Source: Photobacterium aphoticum (GTDB lineage Bacteria > Pseudomonadota > Gammaproteobacteria > Enterobacterales > Vibrionaceae). Taken from it: DNA of 48,901 nucleotides. The first letter of the stretch is position 1; every line of letters begins with the position of its first letter. The stretch covers positions 1 through 48,901 of the forward strand of contig NZ_LDOV01000032.1 in NCBI RefSeq assembly GCF_001029435.1. Reading direction: 5' to 3'. Made by a program: the position numbers and the translations under genes. Shown here in pieces: positions 9,242-19,500 of this stretch. The notes under the pieces were generated by a model. It was not told where the DNA came from, did no database searches, and saw nothing but the letters and a program-made list of their open reading frames with translations.

Positions 9242-9253
9242 CCTGCACACTGT

Positions 9254-9283
9254 AAAAAGGGCAACCGTCTGGTTGCCCTTTTT
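9254..9283. terminator. Bidirectional terminator
   Basis: AAAAAGGGCAACC and GGTTGCCCTTTTT form a 13-base perfect stem around GTCT, with T-tracts on both strands. It serves the family 5 binding protein on plus and the arsR-like gene on minus. Confidence 0.9.
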
Positions 9284-9310
9284 CAATTCTCAGCCCTGTT
9301 TCGCCGCGAG

Positions 9311-9619
9311 TCAGTCTTGCTTTTCACACATGGACTCAGCACTGCAACATTCATCACGCAGGAAGCCAATTACCCCATCCAACATGTCATATTGCGGCAC
9401 ACAGTAGAGGGTACGCCCGTCACGCTCTTGCTTGAGCAATCCGGCCGACACCAAGCCCGCAATATGATGGGACAAGGTCGATCCCGGGATCCCCAATTCT
9501 TCTTGTAACTTCCCGACCGGTAAGCCCGCGTGGCCTGCTTTCACCAGATGCTTATACACACCAAGTCGTGTCGGGTGTCCTAATTCTTTCAACGCTTTCG
9601 CGACGGCATCCAGCTCCAT
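9311..9619 (-). CDS. ArsR-family winged-helix regulator
   Basis: A 102-residue ArsR/SmtB-type repressor with helix-turn-helix around residues 35-60 (VGKLQEELGIPGSTLSHHIAGL) and a wing at ERDGRTLYCVP. Sensory residues may be the C-terminal cysteines: adjacent C91-C92 followed by C98. This differs from the classical ELCVCDL metal site, so the ligand (arsenite, another thiophilic ion, or a redox signal) is open. No resistance pump or reductase adjoins it. It is divergent from ycaO across 173 bases containing an inverted repeat. Confidence 0.88.
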   Translation of the reverse strand: MELDAVAKALKELGHPTRLGVYKHLVKAGHAGLPVGKLQEELGIPGSTLSHHIAGLVSAGLLKQERDGRTLYCVPQYDMLDGVIGFLRDECCSAESMCEKQD

Positions 9620-9643
9620 ATTTTCCTCTCACAAATCGCTGTC

Positions 9644-9678
9644 GATGGATAATTCGATAATAGCAGAATCAATCCATC
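9644..9678. promoter_or_regulatory. Inverted repeat upstream of the arsR-like gene
   Basis: GATGGAT at 9644-9650 and ATCCATC at 9672-9678 form a perfect seven-base inverted repeat with a 21-base AT-rich spacer. It begins 25 bases upstream of the repressor start, in the ycaO/arsR divergent region. ArsR proteins usually repress their own promoter through such repeats, so this is a candidate operator. Confidence 0.35.
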
Positions 9679-9792
9679 CAGAGCCACTGCCCCGCCCGTC
9701 TTCCTGGCTGCATTGACGGCGATCACATTTAGGTTTCTGGCAAAGAATTGGGTATACTCCGTGCCACTCAACATCTTCCAACGAGAGCAATA

Positions 9793-11553
9793 ATGCAAAC
9801 ATTTATTCCGGGTAAAGACGCCGCGCTTGAAGTGTCTATCGAGCGTTTTCAAACCAAACTCAAAGATCTGGGCTTTAACATTGAAGAAGCTTCTTGGCTA
9901 AACCCAGTCCCTAACGTCTGGTCAGTACACATTCGCGATGTGGACGCACCGATGAACTTCACCAACGGTAAAGGCGCGACCAAAAAAGCCGCTCTTGCGT
10001 CTGCACTGGGTGAATACTTTGAACGTCTGTCGACCAACTACTTCTACGCCGATTACTACCTGGGCGAAGACGTGGCAAACGGCGATTTCGTGCATTACCC
10101 GAATGAAAAATGGTTCCCGATTGATCTGGAAGATAACCTGCCACCAGAAGGTATTCTGGATGAGCGTCTAAGCCAGTTCTACGATCCAACGCTAGAGCTG
10201 CTAGGCACCGATCTGGTGGATCTGCAATCGAGCAACATGGAGCGCGGCGTGTGCTGCCTGCCGTTCGAGCGCCAGAGCGACAAAGAAACGGTTTACATTC
10301 CAATGAACATCATTGGCAACCTGTACGTGTCTAACGGCATGTCAGCGGGTAACACCAAGACCGAAGCGCGTACTCAGGGCTTGTCTGAAGTCTTTGAACG
10401 TAAAATCAAAAACCGCATTATTGCTGAGCGCATCAGCCTGCCGGAAATCCCTGCCGAAGTGATCAACCGCTTCCCGGGCATCAAGGCCTCTATCGATACG
10501 TTGGAAGCAGAAGGCTTCCCTATCCTGTGTTACGACGCGTCACTGGGTGGTAAATACCCAGTGATTTGTGTGGTACTGCTGAACCCAGAAAACAGCACCA
10601 GCTTTGCATCATTCGGTGCCCACCCGCGCTTTGAAGTGGCGTTTGAGCGTACCGTGACGGAATTGCTGCAAGGCCGTGGTCTGAAAGATCTGGACGTGTT
10701 CCCTGAGCCGTCTTTCGACAACGAAGAAGTGAGCGATCACCACAACCTGGAAACCCACTTCATCGATTCATCAGGTTTGGTGTCTTGGGATCTGTTCAAG
10801 AGCGAACCTGACTTTGACTTCGTTGACTGGAACTTCAGCGGCACATCAGAAGAAGAATTCAACCACCTGATGGCGCAACTGCATGCAGAAGGCACCGATG
10901 CCTACATCGCTGATTACGATCACCTGGGCGTGGATTGCTGCCGCATCATCGTACCGGGCTGGTCTGAAATCTACCCGGTTGAAGAGCTGATCGAAGCCAA
11001 CAACAACGTGGCGATGGAATTGCGTGAAACCTTGCTTGCTATCCCAAGCGTCGAGTGGGATGCCGAGCAATACGCTGAAATGTATCAGATTCTGGAAGAA
11101 GAAGGCTTTGATGATTTCAACCGTCTGTATGAAATCATTGGTCTGGTGCCACAAGCGGGCGATGCATGGCAAACCTTGCGTATCGGTGAGCTAAAAGCCC
11201 TATTGGCACTGGCCGGTGGCGATCTGGAATTGGCACTAGAGCACGCGAGCTGGTGTGTGGACTACAACGTGTCAACTTACTCTGCAGAGCGTGCGCGTTT
11301 CTTCCGTTGTCTGGTGACCAGCCTGAAACTGGCGCTGGACGAAGAGCGCGATCCGGCACAGTACAAAGCGGTATTTGAGCGCATGTTTGGCGCTGAAACG
11401 GTCGCAGCGGCGTGGGGCTCAATTGAAGGTTCTGTTCGTTTCTATGGTTTGACAGCGGGCGATCTGAGCATGGCATCGTTCCCGGCACACCAGAAACTGA
11501 TGGCGTCTTACCACAAACTGCAGGCGGCAAAACGCGCACACGCGGCCAAATAA
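9793..11553 (+). CDS. ycaO: YcaO-domain protein
   Basis: 586 residues from the ATG at 9793, which gives the family N-terminus MQTFIPGKDAALE; the reading frame is open further upstream but without a proper start. YcaO is an ATP-dependent enzyme of the cyclodehydratase superfamily; in E. coli it is reported to assist beta-methylthiolation of ribosomal protein S12 by RimO. The N-terminal ~400 residues carry the YcaO domain (GKGATKKAALASALGEYFER near residue 58, EARTQGLSEVFER near 190), and the C-terminal part is helical and TPR-like. In enterics it neighbours focA-pflB; here the next genes are a DUF3360 transporter and pflB. A terminator and 540 bases follow, so it is not in one operon with them. 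Confidence 0.95.
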   Translation: MQTFIPGKDAALEVSIERFQTKLKDLGFNIEEASWLNPVPNVWSVHIRDVDAPMNFTNGKGATKKAALASALGEYFERLSTNYFYADYYLGEDVANGDFVHYPNEKWFPIDLEDNLPPEGILDERLSQFYDPTLELLGTDLVDLQSSNMERGVCCLPFERQSDKETVYIPMNIIGNLYVSNGMSAGNTKTEARTQGLSEVFERKIKNRIIAERISLPEIPAEVINRFPGIKASIDTLEAEGFPILCYDASLGGKYPVICVVLLNPENSTSFASFGAHPRFEVAFERTVTELLQGRGLKDLDVFPEPSFDNEEVSDHHNLETHFIDSSGLVSWDLFKSEPDFDFVDWNFSGTSEEEFNHLMAQLHAEGTDAYIADYDHLGVDCCRIIVPGWSEIYPVEELIEANNNVAMELRETLLAIPSVEWDAEQYAEMYQILEEEGFDDFNRLYEIIGLVPQAGDAWQTLRIGELKALLALAGGDLELALEHASWCVDYNVSTYSAERARFFRCLVTSLKLALDEERDPAQYKAVFERMFGAETVAAAWGSIEGSVRFYGLTAGDLSMASFPAHQKLMASYHKLQAAKRAHAAK

Positions 11554-11602
11554 CCCCTGCGCCCCTGTTTTCATCCTAGGATGAAGCACGATAACATCAA
11601 TA

Positions 11603-11640
11603 AGACCGTGCCAGTCACACACTGACACGGTCTCTGTTGT
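11603..11640 (+). terminator. Probable terminator after ycaO
   Basis: AGACCGTGCCAG pairs with CTGACACGGTCT (one mismatch) around a seven-base loop. The following tract is TG-rich rather than pure T, so efficiency is uncertain. Confidence 0.6.
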
Positions 11641-11692
11641 TGTTTGGTTACATTTTTTTGCGTGGTCAAAACTCAAAAATAGTTGAATAGCG

Positions 11693-11709
11693 TGTTGAAT
11701 TTTTCAACA
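11693..11709. promoter_or_regulatory. Palindrome TGTTGAAtttTTCAACA
   Basis: A perfect seven-base inverted repeat with a three-base spacer in the 540-base gap between ycaO and the DUF3360 gene, about 385 bases before the latter. Its left arm repeats a nearby GTTGAAT at 11682. It has the size of a dimeric regulator site, but I do not recognise the regulator. Confidence 0.35.
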
Positions 11710-11923
11710 AACAGTTATTCACAAAATCACCAATAACCCCGCCTGTCCCCCTCGTATCCCCACTCTACAAAAAACCACTCAAAACATAAGGTTAAATAAA
11801 AACACCCCGTGAAAATAATGCCTTAAATGATATTTTTCTCTATTAAAATCAGTTCATACCTGATCACATTTGTTCTTTACACTCAATTTTTTTTGGTTAT
11901 CTTCTTAGAATATTTTAGTGACA

Positions 11924-11937
11924 GTGATCGAGATCAA
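11924..11937. promoter_or_regulatory. FNR-like box GTGATcgagATCAA
   Basis: Nine of the ten conserved positions of the FNR consensus TTGAT-N4-ATCAA are matched, in the AT-rich region 157 bases upstream of the DUF3360 start and beyond it the pflB gene. It suggests oxygen-responsive control of this fermentation locus. The sequence also resembles half of a CRP site, so CRP binding is the alternative. Confidence 0.55.
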
Positions 11938-12093
11938 TTCCATTCTTGTAGACAAAAGGTAAACTGCGGCGAAATTTGGTGAAAATTAATTACAGGCTCG
12001 TAGCGCAGCACCTGAAATGAGCACTTTCAGGCTATGACGTCGTAATTTCATCAAAACAATAAGAATTATTTTTTAACGTAGAACGAGGCACTT

Positions 12094-13608
12094 ATGTCAT
12101 CACAAGAAAGAAGTTATCAGGAGCTTCACCGCCCTGCATCTGACTTCGCTAGTCGTTCAGACTATCTTGATCATGAGTTGCAAATCATGAAACCACGTCG
12201 TTGGAAGCTAAACCTTCCTGGCCGTGATTTCCGATTTGAACTAGAAGATCTTGTCCCTGCTCTGGCAGGTACTATCGGTATTATCGCAATGTACTCTGCG
12301 GTAATGATGTCATGGGCTGATGGCCTGACCCAAGCATGGGATCACATCAACCTGGGCAAAGAATTTGCAATCGAAGTTGCGCGTGTAGAGATGCTTATCC
12401 CGGCGCTGCTTTTCTGTATTTTGGCATCGGGTTTCATTAACCCTCGAGCCAACCTAGCGGGTAACCACGGTCCGATGATTCCATTGATCGGTACCATTGC
12501 CCTGGCTGGTGCACACCCACTCGCTCTTGCGCTACTTCTTGGTGTGTTCGGCTTGCTATTGAGCTACTTCAAAGGCGGCTCCAAACTGGTGAACCTCACC
12601 AGTGAAGGTGTAGCCGGTGGCTTGTTAATTTTCCTAGGCTTTACTGGCGCAATGAGCCAGATCAGCGACATTCAGGCGTGGGCAATCAGCCTAGAAAGCG
12701 CCGATGTGGCGAAAGGTAGCCTGGGTTATGTCGGTCTGGTTGTACTGGCGGTGAATATCGTACTGTACGCCCTGCTTGCTCGCGTAGGTAAGCGCTGGCT
12801 AGCCATCCCTGCGTGTGCGGTAACCGGTCTATTGACCGCGTTGGCACTGGGCGCAGGTTTCGACCTAACATTCACCACAGAAACAGGTCTACCAAACCTG
12901 AACCCTGTTTACTGGTGGGGCAGCACTGAGCACGGTTGGATGCTTGGCTTGCCAAACCTACAGCACTTTATTGCATCACTGCCGTTTGCAATTTTGGCTG
13001 TTGCAATGTGGTCGCCTGACTTCCTGGGTCACCGTATTTTCCAGGAACTGAACTATCCAAAACGCACTGACAACGTGCTGATGGATGTGGATGACACAAT
13101 GACCATGTGTTCTATCCGCCAGATGGTGGGTACAGCGTGTGGTGGTGGTAACATCACGTCGTCTTGGGGTACTTACATGATCCCTGCGGCGATCGCGAAG
13201 CGCCCAATTCCAGGTGGTGCAATCCTACTGGGTTCATTGGTTATCTTTATCGCAATCCTTGGTTTCCCAATGGACGTTGCGGTATGGCCACCAGTAATGC
13301 GTATTGCCCTGCTGGTAGGTGTATTCCTGCCGCTACTTGAAGCGGGTGTGCAGATGGTGAAAGACACCAAAGATTCACAATCTGCAGGTATTTGTATCTT
13401 TGCATCAATGGTTGTAAACCCAGTATTGGCATGGGCACTGGCTATGCTACTGGACAACAACGGCCTGATTGGTGACAAAGAGCGTGCACAAAAACTGTCG
13501 TTCGTTGACCGTATTGTGATCCCAGGTTCTGTACTGGTGATCTGTTTGGTTGCGATGCTGGCAGTAGGTATGCTAGAAGAGCAATTCGGCATCCCAGCAC
13601 TACTATAA
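12094..13608 (+). CDS. DUF3360 family membrane transporter
   Basis: A 504-residue integral membrane protein with about 12 hydrophobic segments after a hydrophilic N-terminal ~60 residues. I recognise it as DUF3360, known mainly from Vibrionaceae. The segment GNHGPMIPLIG and the general plan recall SulP/benzoate/NCS2-type carriers; substrate is unknown. It sits between ycaO and pflB, exactly where enterics carry the formate channel focA, and shares the biased codon use of pflB, suggesting high expression. GAGG lies six bases before ATG. Formate or another fermentation anion is a reasonable but untested substrate. Confidence 0.8.
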   Translation: MSSQERSYQELHRPASDFASRSDYLDHELQIMKPRRWKLNLPGRDFRFELEDLVPALAGTIGIIAMYSAVMMSWADGLTQAWDHINLGKEFAIEVARVEMLIPALLFCILASGFINPRANLAGNHGPMIPLIGTIALAGAHPLALALLLGVFGLLLSYFKGGSKLVNLTSEGVAGGLLIFLGFTGAMSQISDIQAWAISLESADVAKGSLGYVGLVVLAVNIVLYALLARVGKRWLAIPACAVTGLLTALALGAGFDLTFTTETGLPNLNPVYWWGSTEHGWMLGLPNLQHFIASLPFAILAVAMWSPDFLGHRIFQELNYPKRTDNVLMDVDDTMTMCSIRQMVGTACGGGNITSSWGTYMIPAAIAKRPIPGGAILLGSLVIFIAILGFPMDVAVWPPVMRIALLVGVFLPLLEAGVQMVKDTKDSQSAGICIFASMVVNPVLAWALAMLLDNNGLIGDKERAQKLSFVDRIVIPGSVLVICLVAMLAVGMLEEQFGIPALL

Positions 13609-13614
13609 TTTGGT

Positions 13615-13638
13615 AAGGGCAGTGTACGCACTGCCCTT
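13615..13638 (+). terminator. Hairpin between DUF3360 gene and pflB
   Basis: AAGGGCAGTG and CACTGCCCTT form a perfect ten-base stem with a TACG loop seven bases after the stop codon. No long T-tract follows (tcctgc), so it may stabilise the upstream mRNA or only partly terminate, allowing read-through to pflB. Confidence 0.55.
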
Positions 13639-13804
13639 TCCTGCAAACAAAGCAGCACTAAAACGAATAATCTCATGTTCCAGTTGCTGACAGGACATTT
13701 GGTTATCCGTATTATTGTTACTTGAAGTGTACTGTCGCCCTCGGGCGGACTGGCTCAACAGTCAACGCAGTACGTGTTTTTTCTACTAAAAAGGTAGGTA
13801 TGTC

Positions 13805-16081
13805 ATGGCAGAGCAATTTGCTAAAGCGTGGGAAGGATTCGCAGCTGGCGAATGGCAGAACGAAGTAAACGTTCGCGACTTCATTCAGAAAAACTACACC
13901 CCTTACGAGGGTGATGGCACTTTCCTAGAAACTGAAGCGACTCCAGCAACAGCTGCGCTTTGGGACAAAGTGATGGAAGGCATCAAACAGGAAAACGCAA
14001 CTCACGCTCCTGTTGATTTCGACACTGACGTTGTATCTACAATCACTGCTCATGATGCTGGTTACATCAACAAAGATCTTGAAACTATCGTAGGTCTTCA
14101 AACTGACGCTCCTCTTAAGCGCGCTTTGATCCCTAACGGTGGTATCCGTATGATCGAGGGTTCTTGCAAAGTTTACGGCCGTGAACTAGACCCAACAATC
14201 AAAAAAGTTTACTCAGAACTACGTAAGACGCACAACCAAGGCGTATTCGATATCTACACTCCAGATATCCTAGCATGTCGTAAGTCTGGCGTTCTGACTG
14301 GTCTTCCAGATGCATACGGCCGTGGTCGTATCATCGGTGACTACCGTCGTGTCGCTCTATACGGTATCGACTTCCTAATGAAGGACAAGCTTGCTCAGTT
14401 CACGTCTCTACAAGAGCGTTTTGAGAAAGGCGAAGACCTTCAGATGACTATGCAGCTTCGCGAAGAGATCTGCGAACAGCACCGTGCTCTAGGCCAAATC
14501 AAGCAAATGGCTGCGAAATACGGTTTCGACATCTCTAACCCTGCGACTAACGCACAAGAAGCAATCCAGTGGACTTACTTCGGCTACCTAGCGGCTGTTA
14601 AGTCTCAGAACGGTGCTGCAATGTCTCTAGGCCGTACTTCTACGTTCCTAGACGTGTTCATCGAGCGTGATATTGCAAACGGCGTTATCACTGAAGCTCA
14701 AGCACAGGAAATGATCGACCACTTCGTAATGAAACTACGTATGGTTCGTTTCCTACGTACACCTGAGTACGATGAGCTGTTCTCTGGTGACCCAATCTGG
14801 GCAACAGAATCAATGGGTGGTATGGGTCTTGACGGTCGTACACTAGTAACACGTACTAACTTCCGTTTCCTAAACAGCCTATACACTATGGGTCCTTCTC
14901 CAGAGCCAAACATCACTGTTCTTTGGTCTGAGCAGCTACCTGTAGGCTTCAAGAAGTTCTGTGCGAAGGTATCTATCGATACTTCTTCAATCCAGTACGA
15001 AAACGACGACCTAATGCGTCCAGACATGGACTCTGACGACTACGCAATCGCTTGTTGTGTATCTCCAATGGTTGTTGGTAAGCAAATGCAGTTCTTCGGT
15101 GCGCGTGCTAACCTTGCTAAGACTATGCTTTACGCAATCAACGGCGGTGTTGATGAGAAGCTGAAGATGCAGGTTGGTCCTAAGACTGAAGCTGTAACTA
15201 GCGAATACCTTGACTACGCTGACGTGATGGATCGCCTAGATCACTTCATGGACTGGCTAGCAACTCAGTACGTGACTGCGCTAAACGCAATCCACTACTC
15301 TCACGACAAGTACAGCTACGAAGCATCGCTAATGGCTCTACACGATCGTGACGTTAAGCGTACAATGGCTTGTGGTATCGCAGGTCTGTCTGTTGCAGCT
15401 GACTCACTGTCTGCAATCAAGTTCGCTAAAGTTAAACCAGTTCGTGACGAAGACGGCATCGCGATCGATTTCGAAATCGAAGGCGACTACCCTAAATTTG
15501 GTAACAACGATGCTCGCGTAGATGACATCGCTTGTGACCTAGTTGAGCGCTTCATGAACAAGATCCGTACTCACAAGATGTACCGTGATGCGATCCCAAC
15601 TCAGTCTATCCTAACTATCACTTCAAACGTGGTATACGGTAAGAAGACAGGTAACACGCCAGACGGTCGTCGTGCAGGTGCGCCATTTGCACCAGGTGCA
15701 AACCCAATGCACGGTCGTGATGAGAAAGGTGCGGTAGCATCTCTAACATCTGTAGGTAAACTACCATTTGCTCACGCTAAAGATGGTATTTCTTACACCT
15801 TCTCTATCGTACCAAACGCACTAGGTAAAGATCTTGATACTCAAGAAACTAACCTTGCAGGCCTAATGGATGGTTACTTCCACCACGAAGCAGGTATCGA
15901 AGGCGGTCAGCACCTGAACGTAAACGTTCTAAACCGTGAAACGCTAGAAGATGCAGTTAAGCACCCAGAGAAATACCCACAGCTAACTATCCGTGTATCG
16001 GGCTACGCTGTGCGTTTCAACTCTCTAACTGCTGAACAGCAGAAAGACGTAATCGCACGTACTTTCACAGAATCTCTATAA
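13805..16081 (+). CDS. pflB: Formate C-acetyltransferase (pyruvate formate-lyase)
   Basis: A 758-residue glycyl-radical enzyme converting pyruvate and CoA to acetyl-CoA and formate without oxygen. The catalytic cysteine pair is C417-C418 in YAIACCVSP, and the radical glycine is G732 in RVSGYAVRF, 27 residues from the C-terminus as in E. coli. It is activated by the PflA homologue, encoded 6 kb downstream instead of next door. Codon use is extremely restricted, indicating high expression. The 196-base upstream gap includes the preceding hairpin and a small GTCGCCC/GGGCGGAC-type hairpin near 13734. Ribosome site is AAGGTAGG. A double terminator follows. Confidence 0.99.
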   Translation: MAEQFAKAWEGFAAGEWQNEVNVRDFIQKNYTPYEGDGTFLETEATPATAALWDKVMEGIKQENATHAPVDFDTDVVSTITAHDAGYINKDLETIVGLQTDAPLKRALIPNGGIRMIEGSCKVYGRELDPTIKKVYSELRKTHNQGVFDIYTPDILACRKSGVLTGLPDAYGRGRIIGDYRRVALYGIDFLMKDKLAQFTSLQERFEKGEDLQMTMQLREEICEQHRALGQIKQMAAKYGFDISNPATNAQEAIQWTYFGYLAAVKSQNGAAMSLGRTSTFLDVFIERDIANGVITEAQAQEMIDHFVMKLRMVRFLRTPEYDELFSGDPIWATESMGGMGLDGRTLVTRTNFRFLNSLYTMGPSPEPNITVLWSEQLPVGFKKFCAKVSIDTSSIQYENDDLMRPDMDSDDYAIACCVSPMVVGKQMQFFGARANLAKTMLYAINGGVDEKLKMQVGPKTEAVTSEYLDYADVMDRLDHFMDWLATQYVTALNAIHYSHDKYSYEASLMALHDRDVKRTMACGIAGLSVAADSLSAIKFAKVKPVRDEDGIAIDFEIEGDYPKFGNNDARVDDIACDLVERFMNKIRTHKMYRDAIPTQSILTITSNVVYGKKTGNTPDGRRAGAPFAPGANPMHGRDEKGAVASLTSVGKLPFAHAKDGISYTFSIVPNALGKDLDTQETNLAGLMDGYFHHEAGIEGGQHLNVNVLNRETLEDAVKHPEKYPQLTIRVSGYAVRFNSLTAEQQKDVIARTFTESL

Positions 16082-16096
16082 TCTGAGTTCTGCGCT

Positions 16097-16152
16097 TTGG
16101 GCGGCAATTTGTCGCCCAATCATAAAAAACCGGCATTTCGCCGGTTTTTTTA
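16097..16152 (+). terminator. Double terminator after pflB
   Basis: Two hairpins lie in series: TTGGGCG/CGCCCAA at 16097-16119, then AAAAACCGGC/GCCGGTTTTT at 16124-16151 with a T-run. The second is a strong intrinsic terminator, isolating pflB from the kinase gene downstream. Confidence 0.9.
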
Positions 16153-16514
16153 TAACTAAAGCATGGTGTTAATGAATCTGATATTGAGTCATTTCCATCC
16201 ATTATCTGCGCCCTTCATCAAACTCTTACCATTATCCTGTTTGATACATAAGCGATATATTGCAATCTCAATACCAGTTAACTAATATCCTTATCAATTC
16301 ATTACGATCATACCTTATACTCCCGAGCGTTAAGGTGCATCGAAAGCCCATCCTCGCTGCCATGCTCGCGTCAGGATCACCGTTTATCATTTTTCTGTAG
16401 GACTCTGCTGTTCATGTTGCCCGCGCTGCATACTCGCTGCATCCGCCATTCCCTACCGTTGTGGCTGACTGTGGTTTCTCTGCCTGATCCTGCAGTCTGC
16501 GGAGGCGATGTTAC
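16153..16514. other. Leader/promoter gap upstream of the VieS-like kinase
   Basis: About 360 bases with no ORF I can support and no repeat of note. It presumably holds the promoter of the kinase-phosphodiesterase operon; several AT-rich hexamers are present but none is convincing enough to name. Confidence 0.4.
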
Positions 16515-19500
16515 GTGATGCGTTTTATTGTGATGCTGTGCCTGCTATTGCTAAGTTCCGTTACGCTTGCACAACCTCATTCATCACAAACCACCATTAA
16601 AATCGGTTATCCTGCTTTTGACTGGGCACCGTTTTCCTATGTCTCGGCAAATGGGCATGTTTCAGGGCTACTCCCCTCCATTGTTCATGAAATCGCGTTA
16701 AATGGGCATTTCAAAACTGAAACCCATATCTATCCGACATTTTCCGATGTACTGCGTGCCTTTGAGAAAAATGAGATCGACATTCTTGTTGGGGTGTCTT
16801 CCACCTTTGAGCGCCAGAAAACCATGGTGTTTAGTCAGCCATTGGCCAGCATTCCGATGGCTGCGATCACCCATGCCCCACCGATCAGCAGTATCCACCA
16901 ATTAAATAATAAGCTGATTGCGCTGGAGCACGGCTTTGCGATCGGCGAACAACTGGGACACCTCTCCACCAAAAAAACGCAAATTGTGGCCTTCCCCACC
17001 AGTGAGCAAGCCCTCACCTCGGTGCAACACGGCACAACCGATGCGTATATTGGCAATGCCATTGCGCTCGATGAAATGCGTAACCATGCCAACGGCTCTC
17101 CCTCGTTACTGCTCAATCTTCTCCATGATGTCCCCTACGAACGTCTCTACATTGCCGGGCACAAACAACAAGGTGCCCTTATCGGCCGTATTAATCAGGC
17201 GTTGAGTAAAATCAGCCAGCCTGAGATGAATCAGATCTATAACACCTGGCTGTCTGCCAGCCAGCGTAAAATGCTGTCTCATCAAAGCCTTCTCAACCTC
17301 ACTGAAGAAGAAGTGCAATGGTTGGCCCAGCACAACACGCTGAAAGTGGCCTACCACCCAAATGATTACCCGTACCAATTCACCGACAGCAACGGCCAGA
17401 TGGCGGGGATGAGTGCAGACTTACTGCGTCTGCTGGCTCAGCAACTGAACATCACGCTGGTCACTGTTGGGATGAACAATTTAGATAGCATCATGGCTGA
17501 TCTCGACAGCGGAAAAGTTGATGCCATTGCGGCGGTAACCTGTACGCCAGAGCGCCTGAAAAAACTGAACTGTACCCAGCCTTACAGCGAAGAAAAGTGG
17601 GTGATGCTCAGTGCGGTCACGCAAGAAAAGAATTACGTCGATAACCATAGCCATATTGGTGCTGTCAGTGGCCGCTTTGGTGAAGTCTTACTCAAACAGC
17701 TCTACCCCAACAACCCCATCACGCTCTACAACAGTAATGCTGCGCTACTACGGGCAACCCTGAACCATCAGGTTGAAATGGCTGTGATTTCCCTGTCCAG
17801 TGCCTCCCAGCTGTTGCAAGGGGAGTACCTGGGTAAGTTACGTGTGCAGATCTCGAAACTGGACAGTGAAGGCCGCCCGGTCGGCATTGCCGTGTCCCGC
17901 AACAACACTATCCTGCACGACATTCTGAATAAAACCATGGCGGCGACAGAGCCGAGCAAACTGGCAGACATCAAAAACGCCTGGCATACCGTGACACTCA
18001 ACAGCGGCGTTTCCATCAGTAAATTGGTGTTCTGGGGCTTTGCCGGTTTTGGGCTGATCGCCCTGCTGACCCTGACCTTTTTGTACTGGACACAAAAGCT
18101 CAATAACGAAATCGCACAGCGTAAAGATGCCGAGCAAAAACTCACTTACCTGACCAATAACTTCGACGGTATTTTGCTCCAACACCGCCAGCGCAGTTTG
18201 GATCCGACCGATATTGAACTGTTGTTTGTCAGCGAAAAAATCATTGATTTGATTGGCATCTCAGCCGATGAACTGCGCGCACGCCCGCAGCGTATTATTG
18301 AACTGTTGCAGCAACGCAATGACAACGTCTGGCTGTTTGGCGAAATCAACCATGCTCTGAAACAAGGGCACTGGCAAACCGAACTGCAACTGCAATCGGT
18401 CAATGATCACGACCGCTGGGTCGAAATTCGCAGCCAGGTCGTGCCGGTTGAGCAAGGTTGGCAGTGGACCAGCATTCTGATTGACATCAGCAACATGAAA
18501 AAACAGCAATTTGAGCTGGAGCATGCCCGCGAAGAAGCGGAAAGTGCCACCGAAGCCAAATCGCGTTTTCTGGCGATGATGAGCCATGAGATCCGCACGC
18601 CGATCAGTGGTATCTCAAGCCTGCTAGAGCTGATGGCACCGTACACGCGCGATCATGCCGAGCTCAGCGGGATCCATAAACACTTGGATCAGTCCGCCAA
18701 TAACCTGCTCAACATCGTGAACGATGTACTGGATTTTTCAAAAATCGAGGCGGGTAAACTCACCTTATCCCCGGCCCCGTGCGTGATGACAGACATGCTG
18801 CATACTCTGATGCAGCCGCATGTGATCCATGCCAAACAAAAAGGTCTGTGCTTTAAATTCTGGCAAGATCCCCAGTTAGCCCAGCAACTGTGGCTCGATG
18901 AACTGCGTCTCAAGCAAGTCCTGAACAACCTGCTTAATAACGCTACCAAGTTTACTGAGCACGGCACCATTAGCCTGTTGGTGGATGTCCTCGCCACGCA
19001 AGATAATCACCAGCAGTTGCGCTTTACCGTCAGCGATACCGGCATAGGGATCAGCGAGGCCGACGGGGCCAAACTGTTCCAACCTTTCCAACAAGTGGAT
19101 GCCAGTACCGAACGCCGCTTCAGTGGCACCGGCTTGGGGTTATCGATCTGTCGTCAAATCGTTCAGCTGATGGGCGGTGAGATCAGCATGACCAGCAGCC
19201 CGAATCATGGCGCCATGTTCAGCTTTACCTTGCAAGCGGAATGCGTTCAGCCAAGGGCAACGCAGACTCTCGGTTTGCAGTGCGGGCTCGTCGATACCCC
19301 GCTACATGAAGACATTGCGCTGCCCCATTACCTGACCGACTGGGCCTGTCAGAGCATTTATCTGCAGCCGCTTAACACGTCGTCATTGATCGAAGAAGCC
19401 CGTTTACTGGCCTTGGATGTCATTCTGGTGACAGCCCGCTGGTGCCAGCAAATGCGCTTCACCGCCGAAGATGCGGCCTCTCTGGCGCCAACCCGAGTGA

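Noticed and set aside
9748..9792. Upstream TTG start for ycaO
   Set aside because: Adds 15 residues absent from the family; ATG at 9793 gives the conserved N-terminus.
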